Shown here piece after piece: positions 8,308 to 17,593 of a stretch of DNA of 64,000 nucleotides (position 1 is its first letter; each line of letters starts with the position of its first letter). The DNA is taken from positions 186,001 to 250,000 of the forward strand of contig JALVFE010000016.1 of NCBI GenBank assembly GCA_027030245.1, written 5' to 3'. The stretch comes from Melioribacteraceae bacterium. Lineage in GTDB: Bacteria; Bacteroidota; Ignavibacteria; Ignavibacteriales; Melioribacteraceae. Made by a program: the position numbers and the translations under genes. The notes beneath the pieces were generated by a model. That model was not told the DNA's origin. It did not search any database and was given only the letters and a program-made list of their open reading frames with translations.

Positions 8308-10863
8308 ATGCTTAAGAATACAAAATTATTCATACTCACAATTTTATTTTCTTTTTCAGTAAGCTTCGCTCAAATTAAAATTATCGAATTTCCCGTACCG
8401 GATTACGAGGATGCCGATTCCCTTTTTTTCGACATTACTTCAACGAGAAACATTATTTCTCTTAATAAAAACTGGCAGCTTTATTTACCCGAAAATCCGA
8501 CAAACAAAATAAACGTGACAATTCCTTCGATTTTCACCAATGAAAATGCGGTAGTTTACAAGCGTGAATTCAACTTTTCACCGGAACAAATATTAAACTA
8601 CAAATTCGAATTGGTTTCTTTCGGTACAAATTACTCGAGTGAAATTTTTATAAATAATGTTTCGCTCTATAAACATGCCGACGGAACATATCCTTTTAAC
8701 GTTGAAATTCCCAAAGGCATATTGAATTATGATGTGCCGAACGTGATTCAAATTAAAGTTTATCATAAACTAGACGCTAAAAATACGATTCCCCTGAGAC
8801 AAAGATTTTTATTTCCCGATTCCAAAGGCGGAGTTTTGGGCGATGTTTTCATCAAACTGATTCCCCTTAAAAGATTTGAAAATATTAACTATTCGTTTTC
8901 TACTACCAAACGTAAAAAACAAACAAAAGTAAAACTTAACTTGAAGTTTAATATTGTAAACGAATCCAACACAACGGAAAATGAACCGGTTAATTACAAA
9001 TGTTACCTTCAATTTTACGAACCGGCAAGGGAAACGATTATATACTCAAAAGATTTCAATATTAAGTTCAAGAATTCCCGGCAAATTTCAAAAAGCGTAA
9101 ACATTAAATTATCTTCACCGGAATTTTGGGATTTGCAAAACAGAAAGAATTATTTTCTCAGATTAGTTCTTTCCGACGGCGAAAATGTTATCGACGAATA
9201 CAAGCAAAACATACCTATCCGGAAAATTCAGTTTAATAATAACGGTATAAAAATTAACGACAAAAAAATTGCGCTGAAAGGTGTGACATACATTTTATCC
9301 GGCGATATATTTTTTACCAACGATATGTATGAAGTCTTCAAGCGCGACATGAACTTAATAAAAAACGCCGGTTTCAATGCCGTTAGATTTGCTAAAGCAA
9401 CACCACATCCTTATTTGTTAAAACTTTGCGAAGATTTAGGCTTACTGGCATTTGTGGAAATTCCGTTAAATTCAATACCCGAACAATTTCTAAGCAGTGA
9501 AGATTTTTTTACTCGTGCCGAAGCGTATATTGATCAATTGACGAATTATTACAAACGTTTTCCGATGGTAGCCGGAATAGGCGTCGGGAGCTCTTTTCTG
9601 CCGGATAACAAGAACAATGAAAATTTTATTACTAAACTTGCAACTCAAGTTAAACATAATTCGGATTTATTAACTTATGCGTCGTTCGTCGGAATTCAAC
9701 AAAACAAAATCAATAATTTGGATTTGTACGGAATTGAACTTTATGCAAAAAAACTCCCGGATGATTTTAAGCCGACCGGCGAATTAAATTATTTTATCAG
9801 CGAAGCAACATATCCTACGTATAACGGCGAAACAAACGGATACTTGAACGATTTTTCTTTCGAAGCACAAGCAAAATATTTTAACGATATCATAACCCAA
9901 ACAAAAAGACTTGGTTTGAAAGGATATTTCTTTAATTCAATGTTTGATTACAAAGGCGATTATGCCCCTATGTTTTCAGGTTACGATAACCAAAACATTT
10001 ACAAAATCGGGCTTTTGGGAAAAGACAGAAAATCGGATAGAGCGTCATTCAACATCATAAAAGCAAGAGTAAAAGACGGAAAAAGAATTAATATCCCGCT
10101 CGGCGATAAATCGGATGACTCGCCTTTGTTTTTTATTATTGCCAGTCTTGTTTTGTCTCTTTTGCTCGGGATTTTAATTAACTCAAACAAAAAGTTCCGC
10201 GAAGACGCTATAAGAGCTTTATTGCGACCCTATAATTTTTACGCTGACATAAGAGACCAAAGAATACTTTCCGGATTTAACACCAATTTTTTGATGATTT
10301 TACTTTCCGGTTCGCATGCATTGTTTCTCACTAACTTATTGTTCTTTCTGAAGAATAACATATTAATTGAAAAATCGTTAATATCATTTGGTTCACCGGA
10401 TTATATTTCATTCGTCGCTTCACTGGCATGGGACCCCATTGACGCTTTCATTATGTTTTTCGTGCTTTCAATATTAGGATTTTGGATACTTGCGATAATT
10501 TTCAAAATTTCTTCCTTCTTTATAAAAACGAAAGTGATTTTTTCAAGTATTTATTACGTTGTTATTTGGGCATTTCTTCCGTTAACCATTCTTCTGCCGA
10601 TAGAACTTGTCCTTTACAGAATTTTAATGGCAGATATCATAAATTGGTATTTATATTTTTTCACAATAATTTTCGGTATCTGGTTATTGCAAAGGCTATT
10701 GAAAGGGATTTATGTTATTTTTGACGTTAGACCTTTCGTAGTTTATTTTTACGGTTTTTTATTAACTGTCTTTGTATTGGGTTCCGTCATTCTTTATTTC
10801 CAATTAAAAGAATTTACATTATTTTACATCCTGAATTCGATTAAACAATATCAATTTTTATAA
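8308..10863 (+). CDS. GH2-like glycosidase ectodomain fused to a multi-pass membrane domain
   Basis: This 851-residue protein begins with a signal peptide ending near SFAQ. Residues 40-315 look like the sugar-binding and Ig-like domains of glycoside hydrolase family 2, and residues 320-600 like its TIM barrel (KGVTYILSG, then GFNAVRFAKATPHPYLLKLCEDLGLLAFVEIPL). The family's LGNE acid/base motif is replaced by V426-G-S-S429, although E499 in ISEATYP could be the nucleophile. From about residue 609 there are about six hydrophobic segments, similar in layout to Yip1-type membrane domains. The barrel would therefore sit in the periplasm on a membrane base. It may be a non-catalytic sugar-binding protein or an altered enzyme. 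It lies 10 bp before smc, probably without functional connection. Confidence 0.66.
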   Translation: MLKNTKLFILTILFSFSVSFAQIKIIEFPVPDYEDADSLFFDITSTRNIISLNKNWQLYLPENPTNKINVTIPSIFTNENAVVYKREFNFSPEQILNYKFELVSFGTNYSSEIFINNVSLYKHADGTYPFNVEIPKGILNYDVPNVIQIKVYHKLDAKNTIPLRQRFLFPDSKGGVLGDVFIKLIPLKRFENINYSFSTTKRKKQTKVKLNLKFNIVNESNTTENEPVNYKCYLQFYEPARETIIYSKDFNIKFKNSRQISKSVNIKLSSPEFWDLQNRKNYFLRLVLSDGENVIDEYKQNIPIRKIQFNNNGIKINDKKIALKGVTYILSGDIFFTNDMYEVFKRDMNLIKNAGFNAVRFAKATPHPYLLKLCEDLGLLAFVEIPLNSIPEQFLSSEDFFTRAEAYIDQLTNYYKRFPMVAGIGVGSSFLPDNKNNENFITKLATQVKHNSDLLTYASFVGIQQNKINNLDLYGIELYAKKLPDDFKPTGELNYFISEATYPTYNGETNGYLNDFSFEAQAKYFNDIITQTKRLGLKGYFFNSMFDYKGDYAPMFSGYDNQNIYKIGLLGKDRKSDRASFNIIKARVKDGKRINIPLGDKSDDSPLFFIIASLVLSLLLGILINSNKKFREDAIRALLRPYNFYADIRDQRILSGFNTNFLMILLSGSHALFLTNLLFFLKNNILIEKSLISFGSPDYISFVASLAWDPIDAFIMFFVLSILGFWILAIIFKISSFFIKTKVIFSSIYYVVIWAFLPLTILLPIELVLYRILMADIINWYLYFFTIIFGIWLLQRLLKGIYVIFDVRPFVVYFYGFLLTVFVLGSVILYFQLKEFTLFYILNSIKQYQFL

Positions 10864-10873
10864 AGGTTAAAAT

Positions 10874-13800
10874 TTGTTTTTATCAAAATTAGAAATATTC
10901 GGATTTAAATCGTTTGCCGATAAAACAACCTTGAATTTCTCGCGGGAAATTACGGGCGTTGTAGGTCCTAACGGTTCGGGTAAAACAAATATTGTAGATG
11001 CAATCCGCTGGTGTTTGGGCGAACAAAAAAGCAGTACGCTCAGAAGCGATAAAATGGAAAATGTAATTTTTAACGGTACCCGTAACCGTAAGCCGATGGG
11101 AATGGCGGAAGTTTCGATGACATTTATAAATGATAAAGGCGTTTTACCTTCCGAATATTCCGAAGTTACAATTACCCGGCGAATCTTTCGTTCCGGTGAA
11201 AGCGAATATTTATTAAACAAAAATGTTTGCCGGCTTAAAGACATTACCAACCTTTTTATGGATACCGGAATGGGAACAAATGCTTATTCCGTTATCGAGC
11301 TCAAAATGGTTGAAAACATTCTGAGCAACAGAACCGACGAACGAAGGAAAATGTTCGAGGAAGCCGCCGGCGTAAACAAATACAAACTCCGCCGCAGATT
11401 GTCGTTAAAGAAACTCGATGAAGTTAAATCGGATTTAACCCGTGTGAACGACATAATTTCGGAAATTGAAAAAACCGTCCGCTCCCTTGAACGACAAACA
11501 AAAAAAGCCGAGAAATACAACAGGCTTCAAGCTGAGTTAAGGGAAAACGAACTGCAACTTGCGGAACGGGAATTTGCATTATATACAAATCAACGCAATC
11601 AATTTGCGGAAGAAAAGAATCAACTAATTGAAAAGAAAAATGAGATTGACGAAAAAATAAAAAGTCTCGAAGATAAATTAATTGAGTACCGGAATAAGAT
11701 TTCGGAAAAGGAAGAACTTCTGCGTACCAAGTTTAGCGAGATTTCGGCTGTTTCCGAAAAAATACACACCAACAGAAAAAATATTTCCGTTGCGGAAGAA
11801 AGAATCAAATCGCTTACGGAAAATATTGAAAGTTATAAATCTGAAATTACGGAGTTAACAAAACAAAGCGAGGAAACGGAAGAAAAGGTTAACCAATATC
11901 TCCGCATGCGCGAAGAAAACGAGCGCTTGATTGACGAACTTTCCCAAGCTATCGAACAGCAGAATGAAATTGTTGAGAAAAAGAAACAAGAACTCGAAAA
12001 CATTAAAAATACTCTTAAAACCAAAACCGAATCGTCGCTTGAATTACTGAAAAACTACAACGAGATTGAAACGCAAATAAGTTCTCTCAAAAAATACAAG
12101 GATAATGCTAACATCAAAATATCAGAGCTAAACGAAAGGATACAAAGTCTAACATCCGATATAGCAAAAAGCGTAGGATATCTTGAAAACCTTGAAAACG
12201 AAAAAGCAAAAGCAACAGAGGAATTAAAACAATCGGAAACCTTGTATTCCAAACGCTTAAACGAAAAAGAACGTTTGGAAAGAGAGTTGAAAAGCCTGAA
12301 GGAAAAAGAACTTGAAGAAAAAGGAAATCTGACAAACCTTAAAAACAAAATTGCATTTTACCAATCACTCATTACAAACTTAGAAGGAATAACGGGCGGT
12401 TCCAAAATACTTTTGGAAAGCGAAGGCTGGACGGACAAAGAGAAAACATTATTCGCCGATGTGGGAAACGCCGACGAAAAATACCGGCTTGCTTTGGAAG
12501 TTGCGCTCAAAAATGTTCTGAACAATTTGTTGATTGCCGATCTTGACGATCTAAAGAAAGCGGTTGAATACTTGAAGAAAAACGATTTGGGGAAAGCATC
12601 TTTCTTCTTACTTAGCAACGGAATTAATAAGAAAGGAATTGTCAAAAGGATTTTAAATTTCGCCGAAAAAAGAACGGCTTCCAAAATCGAAAAGATGAAC
12701 GGCTTTGCGGGTTGGGCGTATTCCCTTGTTAAAGCAAGCGATAATTGGCTCCCATATTTCCGTAAGGTACTTTATAAAACCGCTGTAGTTGAATCTTTGG
12801 ATCACGCAATTGAGTTTCATAAAAAATTTCCGGATTTTAATTTTGCTACTCTGGAAGGCGATATAATTGCCAATAACGGAATAGTTGAGGCGGGCTCGAA
12901 AGCCAAATTGGACGAAACTTTATTCGGAAGAAAAAAATTACTCGAACAACTCAAAGAAGAATATCCGAAACTCGAAGAGAATTTACGATATCTTCAAAAT
13001 ATGATTTCCGATAAAGAGCGGGAACTTTCCCAAATCGACCTTAAAGTTTTATCCGATCAAGGAAACATTATTCTTAACGATATTAACAATATCGAAAAGC
13101 AAATTGCAAAGTTCGAATTTGAGAAATCAAAGTCTTCCGAAGAGATTGAAAAAATCCAAAACGAAATTCAAGATTACATAAACCAGATTGGGCAATACGA
13201 ATTCGAAATAACAAATCTCTCGGAAAAAATTAATTCCATTACCGAAGAAAAAAATCGTACGGAAGAGGAACTGCGAAATCTGGAAGCCGAAGTTAAAAGA
13301 ATCGAAAACGATTACGAAGAAACAGTTGCCGGCTTTAATGCAAAACGTTTGCAACTGGAAAGACTGCGGGGCGAACTTCAAAACATAATTACGAATATAA
13401 ACCGTTCGGAAGAAACAAAAAGAACCATTGCCGAAACAATTCAAAGAAGAAAGAAGGAAATAGGTATCGCTTACGAAGAAATCGGTCGCCTTAAAGAAAA
13501 CATTTCCGTAAGCACCGAAATGTTCGATGAACTCGAGAACTCCAAATTAGAACTCGAGAAGGTTAAACTGCAATTGGATTCCGAAGTTTCCGGTATTAAA
13601 AATGAAACGGCGGAGCTTGAAACAAATCTAAGTGAATTACGAAAAGAACGTCAGGAAATCTCGGATAAAATTCACGACATTGACCTAAAAAACAATGAAA
13701 TAGGCATCCGGCTGGAAAATCTGATTGACACAATCCGCGAAGAATATTCAATTGAACTCGAATATAAACACTTTGAAGATTTGGATGAATTTGATTTCGA

Positions 13801-14464
13801 TTCCGTTTCCAATGAAGTCCACCGGTTAAAAGAAAGCATTAAGAATTTAGGGCAAATAAACTTGCTTGCTTTTGAAGAATATGAAACGGAAAAAGAGCGG
13901 CTGGAATTTTTATTGCGACAACGTAACGATTTAATCGAATCGGAAAAAGATTTGGTTAATACCATCAATGAAATTAACGAAACAGCCCAACAAATATTTC
14001 TGGATACGTTTGAAAAGATAAGGCAAAACTTTATAAAGATTTTCCGTACGCTTTTCAACCCTGGCGACGAAGCCGATTTACGTTTGGAAGAAGGTGTCGA
14101 TCCGCTAGAAGCTAAAATAGAAATAATTGCCAAACCTAAAGGTAAACGTCCGACATCTATCGAATTACTTTCCGGAGGAGAAAAAACACTTACCGCAACA
14201 GCTTTGCTGTTTGCCATTTATCTGGTAAAACCAAGTCCGTTTTGTATTATGGACGAAGTCGACGCGCCCTTAGACGATGCAAATATCGACCGGTTTACAA
14301 ACTTGTTAAAAGAATTTAGTAAAAACACTCAGTTTATTATCGTTACGCATAATAAACGCACCATGGAAGCTACCGAAACCATGTACGGAGTAACAATGCA
14401 AGAAGAAGGCGTTTCCAAACTTGTTGGCGTAAGATTTAACGAAGACATGAAAGTTTCGGCTTAA
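10874..14464 (+). CDS. smc: Chromosome segregation protein SMC
   Basis: This full-length 1196-residue SMC ATPase compacts and segregates the chromosome with ScpA and ScpB. The head starts with FLSKLEIFGFKSFADKT and Walker A GPNGSGKTN at 31-39. Long coiled coils run from about 170 to 500 and from 680 to 1010. Between them lies the hinge domain, which has a glycine-rich GITGGSKIL at its start. The C-terminal head has the signature LSGGE at 1099-1103 and Walker B CIMDEVDAPLDD. The start is a TTG preceded by AAAGG at suitable distance; the protein begins exactly where SMC family members do. The long coiled-coil stretches produce many antisense open frames that are not genes. Confidence 0.97.
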   Translation: MFLSKLEIFGFKSFADKTTLNFSREITGVVGPNGSGKTNIVDAIRWCLGEQKSSTLRSDKMENVIFNGTRNRKPMGMAEVSMTFINDKGVLPSEYSEVTITRRIFRSGESEYLLNKNVCRLKDITNLFMDTGMGTNAYSVIELKMVENILSNRTDERRKMFEEAAGVNKYKLRRRLSLKKLDEVKSDLTRVNDIISEIEKTVRSLERQTKKAEKYNRLQAELRENELQLAEREFALYTNQRNQFAEEKNQLIEKKNEIDEKIKSLEDKLIEYRNKISEKEELLRTKFSEISAVSEKIHTNRKNISVAEERIKSLTENIESYKSEITELTKQSEETEEKVNQYLRMREENERLIDELSQAIEQQNEIVEKKKQELENIKNTLKTKTESSLELLKNYNEIETQISSLKKYKDNANIKISELNERIQSLTSDIAKSVGYLENLENEKAKATEELKQSETLYSKRLNEKERLERELKSLKEKELEEKGNLTNLKNKIAFYQSLITNLEGITGGSKILLESEGWTDKEKTLFADVGNADEKYRLALEVALKNVLNNLLIADLDDLKKAVEYLKKNDLGKASFFLLSNGINKKGIVKRILNFAEKRTASKIEKMNGFAGWAYSLVKASDNWLPYFRKVLYKTAVVESLDHAIEFHKKFPDFNFATLEGDIIANNGIVEAGSKAKLDETLFGRKKLLEQLKEEYPKLEENLRYLQNMISDKERELSQIDLKVLSDQGNIILNDINNIEKQIAKFEFEKSKSSEEIEKIQNEIQDYINQIGQYEFEITNLSEKINSITEEKNRTEEELRNLEAEVKRIENDYEETVAGFNAKRLQLERLRGELQNIITNINRSEETKRTIAETIQRRKKEIGIAYEEIGRLKENISVSTEMFDELENSKLELEKVKLQLDSEVSGIKNETAELETNLSELRKERQEISDKIHDIDLKNNEIGIRLENLIDTIREEYSIELEYKHFEDLDEFDFDSVSNEVHRLKESIKNLGQINLLAFEEYETEKERLEFLLRQRNDLIESEKDLVNTINEINETAQQIFLDTFEKIRQNFIKIFRTLFNPGDEADLRLEEGVDPLEAKIEIIAKPKGKRPTSIELLSGGEKTLTATALLFAIYLVKPSPFCIMDEVDAPLDDANIDRFTNLLKEFSKNTQFIIVTHNKRTMEATETMYGVTMQEEGVSKLVGVRFNEDMKVSA

Positions 14465-14469
14465 TTTAT

Positions 14470-15198
14470 ATGAAAATAAATAATAATGGATTTAAAATAT
14501 TTGTTGACTTCGACGGAACCATAACCCGGCAAGACATAGGCGAGGAAATGTTCCTTACCTTTGGCGACCCCGAAAAAGCCCACTCGATTATTAAACAATG
14601 GTTAAACAAAGAAATAACTTCTATTCAAACTTGGGAATATCTTTGCGATACGGTCGTTGATCTCGATTTGAAAAAATTTGACGCGTTTATAGACAACATG
14701 GAAATAGACCCGTATTTTTTGGAGTTTGTGGAATTCGCAAAAAGCAATGGGCATGAAATCCGTATTTTAAGCGACGGTTTGGATTATTACATAGAACGGA
14801 TTTTGAAAAAATATAATTTACAACACATTGAACATTACACAAACAAAGTAAGCTTCGGAAAAAGGAACAAATTAATTTGTGAATTTCCTTACACCGACGA
14901 AGAATGCAATTTGTGTGCGAACTGTAAACGTAACCATATTATCAATAACAGCGCAGACGATGACTTTACGGTCTATATCGGTGACGGTTGGTCGGATACG
15001 TGTGCAGCACAACACTGCGACGTTATTTTCGCGAAACGTTCTCTGCTTAAATTTTGCGAAAAAAACCGTATCTCTTATTTTCCTTTTTCCACATTTAACG
15101 ATGTTATTAAAAGACTGGAAGATTTAGGGAAAAAGAAAAGACTTAAAAAAAGACATCAGGCATTTTTGAAAAGAAGAGAAGTTTACATGCAAGGTTAG
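14470..15198 (+). CDS. HAD-superfamily phosphatase, MtnX-like
   Basis: This 242-residue HAD-IB hydrolase has FVDFDGTIT (nucleophile aspartate and acid/base) near residue 12, LSDGLDYYI (motif II) and GDGWSDTCAA (motif IV). The overall pattern, including ITRQDIGEEM and SIQTWEYL, resembles MtnX, the phosphatase of the methionine salvage pathway, and related phosphoserine-phosphatase-like proteins. A cysteine cluster (ECNLCANCKRNH) around residue 145 is notable and also occurs in some MtnX-like proteins. No other methionine salvage gene is nearby, so the substrate is uncertain. It follows smc by 5 bp and ends in a basic tail. Confidence 0.78.
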   Translation: MKINNNGFKIFVDFDGTITRQDIGEEMFLTFGDPEKAHSIIKQWLNKEITSIQTWEYLCDTVVDLDLKKFDAFIDNMEIDPYFLEFVEFAKSNGHEIRILSDGLDYYIERILKKYNLQHIEHYTNKVSFGKRNKLICEFPYTDEECNLCANCKRNHIINNSADDDFTVYIGDGWSDTCAAQHCDVIFAKRSLLKFCEKNRISYFPFSTFNDVIKRLEDLGKKKRLKKRHQAFLKRREVYMQG

Positions 15199-15209
15199 GA
15201 GAATATTTA

Positions 15210-15800
15210 TTGATTAATTTAGAGAAAATATCCAAAACCGTTTTTAAGTACAGAAGCTACACTCCTATTCCATTTTTAATTGTAATGCTGATTTTCCAGC
15301 AAACCACATTACAAAGTTTAATAATTGGTTTTGTAGTTGCCTTAACCGGCGAAGCATTCAGACTGTGGGGTGTTTCTTATGCCGGGAGCGAGACAAGAAC
15401 TACCGGCGATGTGGGTGGAACTTATTTGGTTATCAGCGGCGCTTTTGGTCATGTTAGAAACCCGCTTTACCTTGGGAATATCTTGCTATATCTTGGAATC
15501 GGAATAATGTCCAATGCTTTATTTCCCTATTTACAAATTGTAGCGCTCGTGTTTTTTTATATTCAGTACAGATTGATTATTATCGCGGAAGAAAAATATT
15601 TGAAAAGCGCTTTCGGTAAATCGTACGAAAAATATTATAATTCCGTACCCCGTTTAATTCCGCGTCCTACAAAATATGTGGATAAATCCGTTCCGCAACC
15701 CCCGCTTAACGTTAAAGCCGGTTTGCGTTCGGAAAAAAGAAGTTTACAAGCATTTACGATAATTACTGCAATTTTAATAATACAATACTTGATGAATTGA
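15210..15800 (+). CDS. Isoprenylcysteine carboxyl methyltransferase-like membrane protein
   Basis: This 196-residue integral membrane protein belongs to the ICMT/phospholipid methyltransferase-like family. It has four to five hydrophobic segments and the signature GHVRNPLYLGN followed by a hydrophobic stretch and EEKYLKSAFGKSYEKYYNSVPR. These C-terminal residues form the AdoMet and substrate site in the family. The bacterial substrate is unknown; prenylated proteins are not expected, so lipid or small-molecule methylation is more likely. The start is TTG, preceded by TAGGAGAAT. It sits between the HAD phosphatase and lpxB in a compact plus-strand run. Confidence 0.82.
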   Translation: MINLEKISKTVFKYRSYTPIPFLIVMLIFQQTTLQSLIIGFVVALTGEAFRLWGVSYAGSETRTTGDVGGTYLVISGAFGHVRNPLYLGNILLYLGIGIMSNALFPYLQIVALVFFYIQYRLIIIAEEKYLKSAFGKSYEKYYNSVPRLIPRPTKYVDKSVPQPPLNVKAGLRSEKRSLQAFTIITAILIIQYLMN

Positions 15801-15801
15801 A

Positions 15802-16938
15802 TTGGAAAAATCGATTATGATAATTGCCGGTGAAGATTCCGGTGACTTGCACGGTTCCGCTTTGATAAAGGAATTAACGAAAATAGATTCTGCTCTTAAG
15901 ATTTACGGAATAGGCGGGCAAAGAATGATTAATGCCGGAATGAAAGCGCAGTATCACATTAAAGATATGGCATTCTTGGGATTTGCGGAAGTTGTTAAGC
16001 ATATTCCGTTTATTAAAAAAGTACAAAGAAAATTATTCGAGACTGTAAAAAACAAAAATATACAAGAAGTCGTTTTAATCGATTATCCCGGTTTCAACTT
16101 AAACTTTGCGAAAAAACTGAAAACCCTTAACACAAAAATCATTTACTACATTTCCCCGCAAGTTTGGGCTTGGGGGAAAAACCGGATAAAAAAAATCAAA
16201 CGGTTGGTCGATCTTATGATTGTCGTCTTCCCATTCGAGAAAGAATTTTACGAGAAAGCCGGAGTAAAAGTTGAGTATGTCGGTCACCCGTTAATCGAAC
16301 TTTTAAGCTCATACAATTATCTGCCCAAAAATGAACTGTATTCCAAATTTGATCTCGATCCGGAAAAAGAAATTTTAATTCTTATGCCGGGCAGCAGAAA
16401 ACAAGAAATCAAAAAAATATTTCCCGAATCGATAAAAGCCGCATTAAAAATTTCTAAGGAGTTTAATTTGCAAACTATAGTGGCTTGTTCGGATAATTTG
16501 GAAGAATCGGTTTTCAGAAATCTTTCTTCCGGAAATAATTTTACAATCGTAAAAGGTTATACTTACGACATACTCAAACACGCAAAGTTTGGTATTATAA
16601 AATCCGGCACATCAACATTGGAAGCGGCTTTGTTCGGTTTCCCTTTTGTTGTAGTTTACTCAACAAGTCCGGTTACATATCTAATCGGGAAATCATTAAT
16701 TAAAATCGATTCCATTTCGATGGCGAACATAGTTATGGCTGAAAAAGTAATACCGGAATTAATTCAAAAAGATCTTAACCAAGAAAAGATTTATTCGGTA
16801 TCGAGAAATATTTTGAGCAACCCGGAAAAATATAAGGGGATAAAATCTAAACTGAATAAAATTAAAGAGAAATTAGGTGCGTCCGGCGCTTCTAGAAAAG
16901 CGGCGGAATTAATCTACAAAGAATTGAATGTCAATTAA
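15802..16938 (+). CDS. lpxB: Lipid-A-disaccharide synthase
   Basis: This 378-residue GT19 glycosyltransferase condenses UDP-2,3-diacylglucosamine with lipid X to form the lipid A disaccharide at the inner membrane. Recognisable segments are IIAGEDSGDLHGS at the N-terminus, IDYPGFNLN, YYISPQVWAWGKNR, YVGHPL, LMPGSRKQEI and KSGTSTLEAAL. The given start is a TTG; an ATG at 15817 (residue 6) is an alternative and would be preceded by GGAAAA. The end overlaps the DUF374 acyltransferase by 11 bp, and lpxK follows, so this is a lipid A assembly cluster. Confidence 0.95.
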   Translation: MEKSIMIIAGEDSGDLHGSALIKELTKIDSALKIYGIGGQRMINAGMKAQYHIKDMAFLGFAEVVKHIPFIKKVQRKLFETVKNKNIQEVVLIDYPGFNLNFAKKLKTLNTKIIYYISPQVWAWGKNRIKKIKRLVDLMIVVFPFEKEFYEKAGVKVEYVGHPLIELLSSYNYLPKNELYSKFDLDPEKEILILMPGSRKQEIKKIFPESIKAALKISKEFNLQTIVACSDNLEESVFRNLSSGNNFTIVKGYTYDILKHAKFGIIKSGTSTLEAALFGFPFVVVYSTSPVTYLIGKSLIKIDSISMANIVMAEKVIPELIQKDLNQEKIYSVSRNILSNPEKYKGIKSKLNKIKEKLGASGASRKAAELIYKELNVN

Positions 16939-17593
16939 AACAGTAAAACAAAATTTGCTTAGAAAAGGCGGTAATTTTTTTTTGTTCGGAGCAGTTGACC
17001 TTCTTTGTAAATCACTGCGTATAAATGTTGAAGCTCCGGAAAAAACAAAAAAAATACTTACGTCGAACCAACAAATAGTAATTGCTTTTTGGCACGGCGT
17101 AATGCTTGTACCTTGGTACTTACACGGCGGTAAAAACTTCGGTGCATTGGTAAGCAAAAGTAAAGATGGTGAGTTATTGACTAAAGTACTGACAAAATGG
17201 AATTACAAAGTTATACGCGGCTCAAGCCATAAAGGCGGAAAAGAAGCACTGGAGAATATTTTAAATCTAATTAACGAAAAATATTCGGTTGCAATTACTC
17301 CGGACGGACCAACCGGACCGCCAAACAAAATGAAAGCGGGAGCGGTTGTTGCCGCAAAGAAAACCGGAATTCCCTTAATTTTATTGGGTGTGCATTACAA
17401 CAATGCAAAAAAATTAAACAGTTGGGATTCTTTTCGTATTCCCAAACCGTTTTCGAAAGTTTGCGTTGTATATTCCGAACCCGTTTACATCGACGCAGGA
17501 TTGACGTACGACGAAACTTCTACTGTCATGCAAGAAACCGAAACTAAATTAAACCGGTTACAATTGGAGGCGGAAAAACTTTGCTTAAACTGA
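16928..17593 (+). CDS. DUF374 lysophospholipid acyltransferase family protein
   Basis: This 221-residue protein is a DUF374 acyltransferase. It has the HG motif in FWHGVMLVPWY, the downstream S-K-DGE segment (VSKSKDGELLTK), and TPDGPTGPPNKMKAG, all typical of the family. Such proteins are often encoded among lipid A genes and are thought to acylate lipid A or related glycolipids in bacteria that lack a standard LpxL at this place; the precise reaction here is inferred. It starts inside the end of lpxB (11-bp overlap) and its end overlaps the start of lpxK by 13 bp. Confidence 0.88.
   Translation: MSIKTVKQNLLRKGGNFFLFGAVDLLCKSLRINVEAPEKTKKILTSNQQIVIAFWHGVMLVPWYLHGGKNFGALVSKSKDGELLTKVLTKWNYKVIRGSSHKGGKEALENILNLINEKYSVAITPDGPTGPPNKMKAGAVVAAKKTGIPLILLGVHYNNAKKLNSWDSFRIPKPFSKVCVVYSEPVYIDAGLTYDETSTVMQETETKLNRLQLEAEKLCLN

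Noticed and set aside
13672-14217. 181-codon antisense frame in smc
   Set aside because: It is opposite the conserved SMC C-terminal head; serine-rich antisense products are a by-product of coiled-coil codon use.
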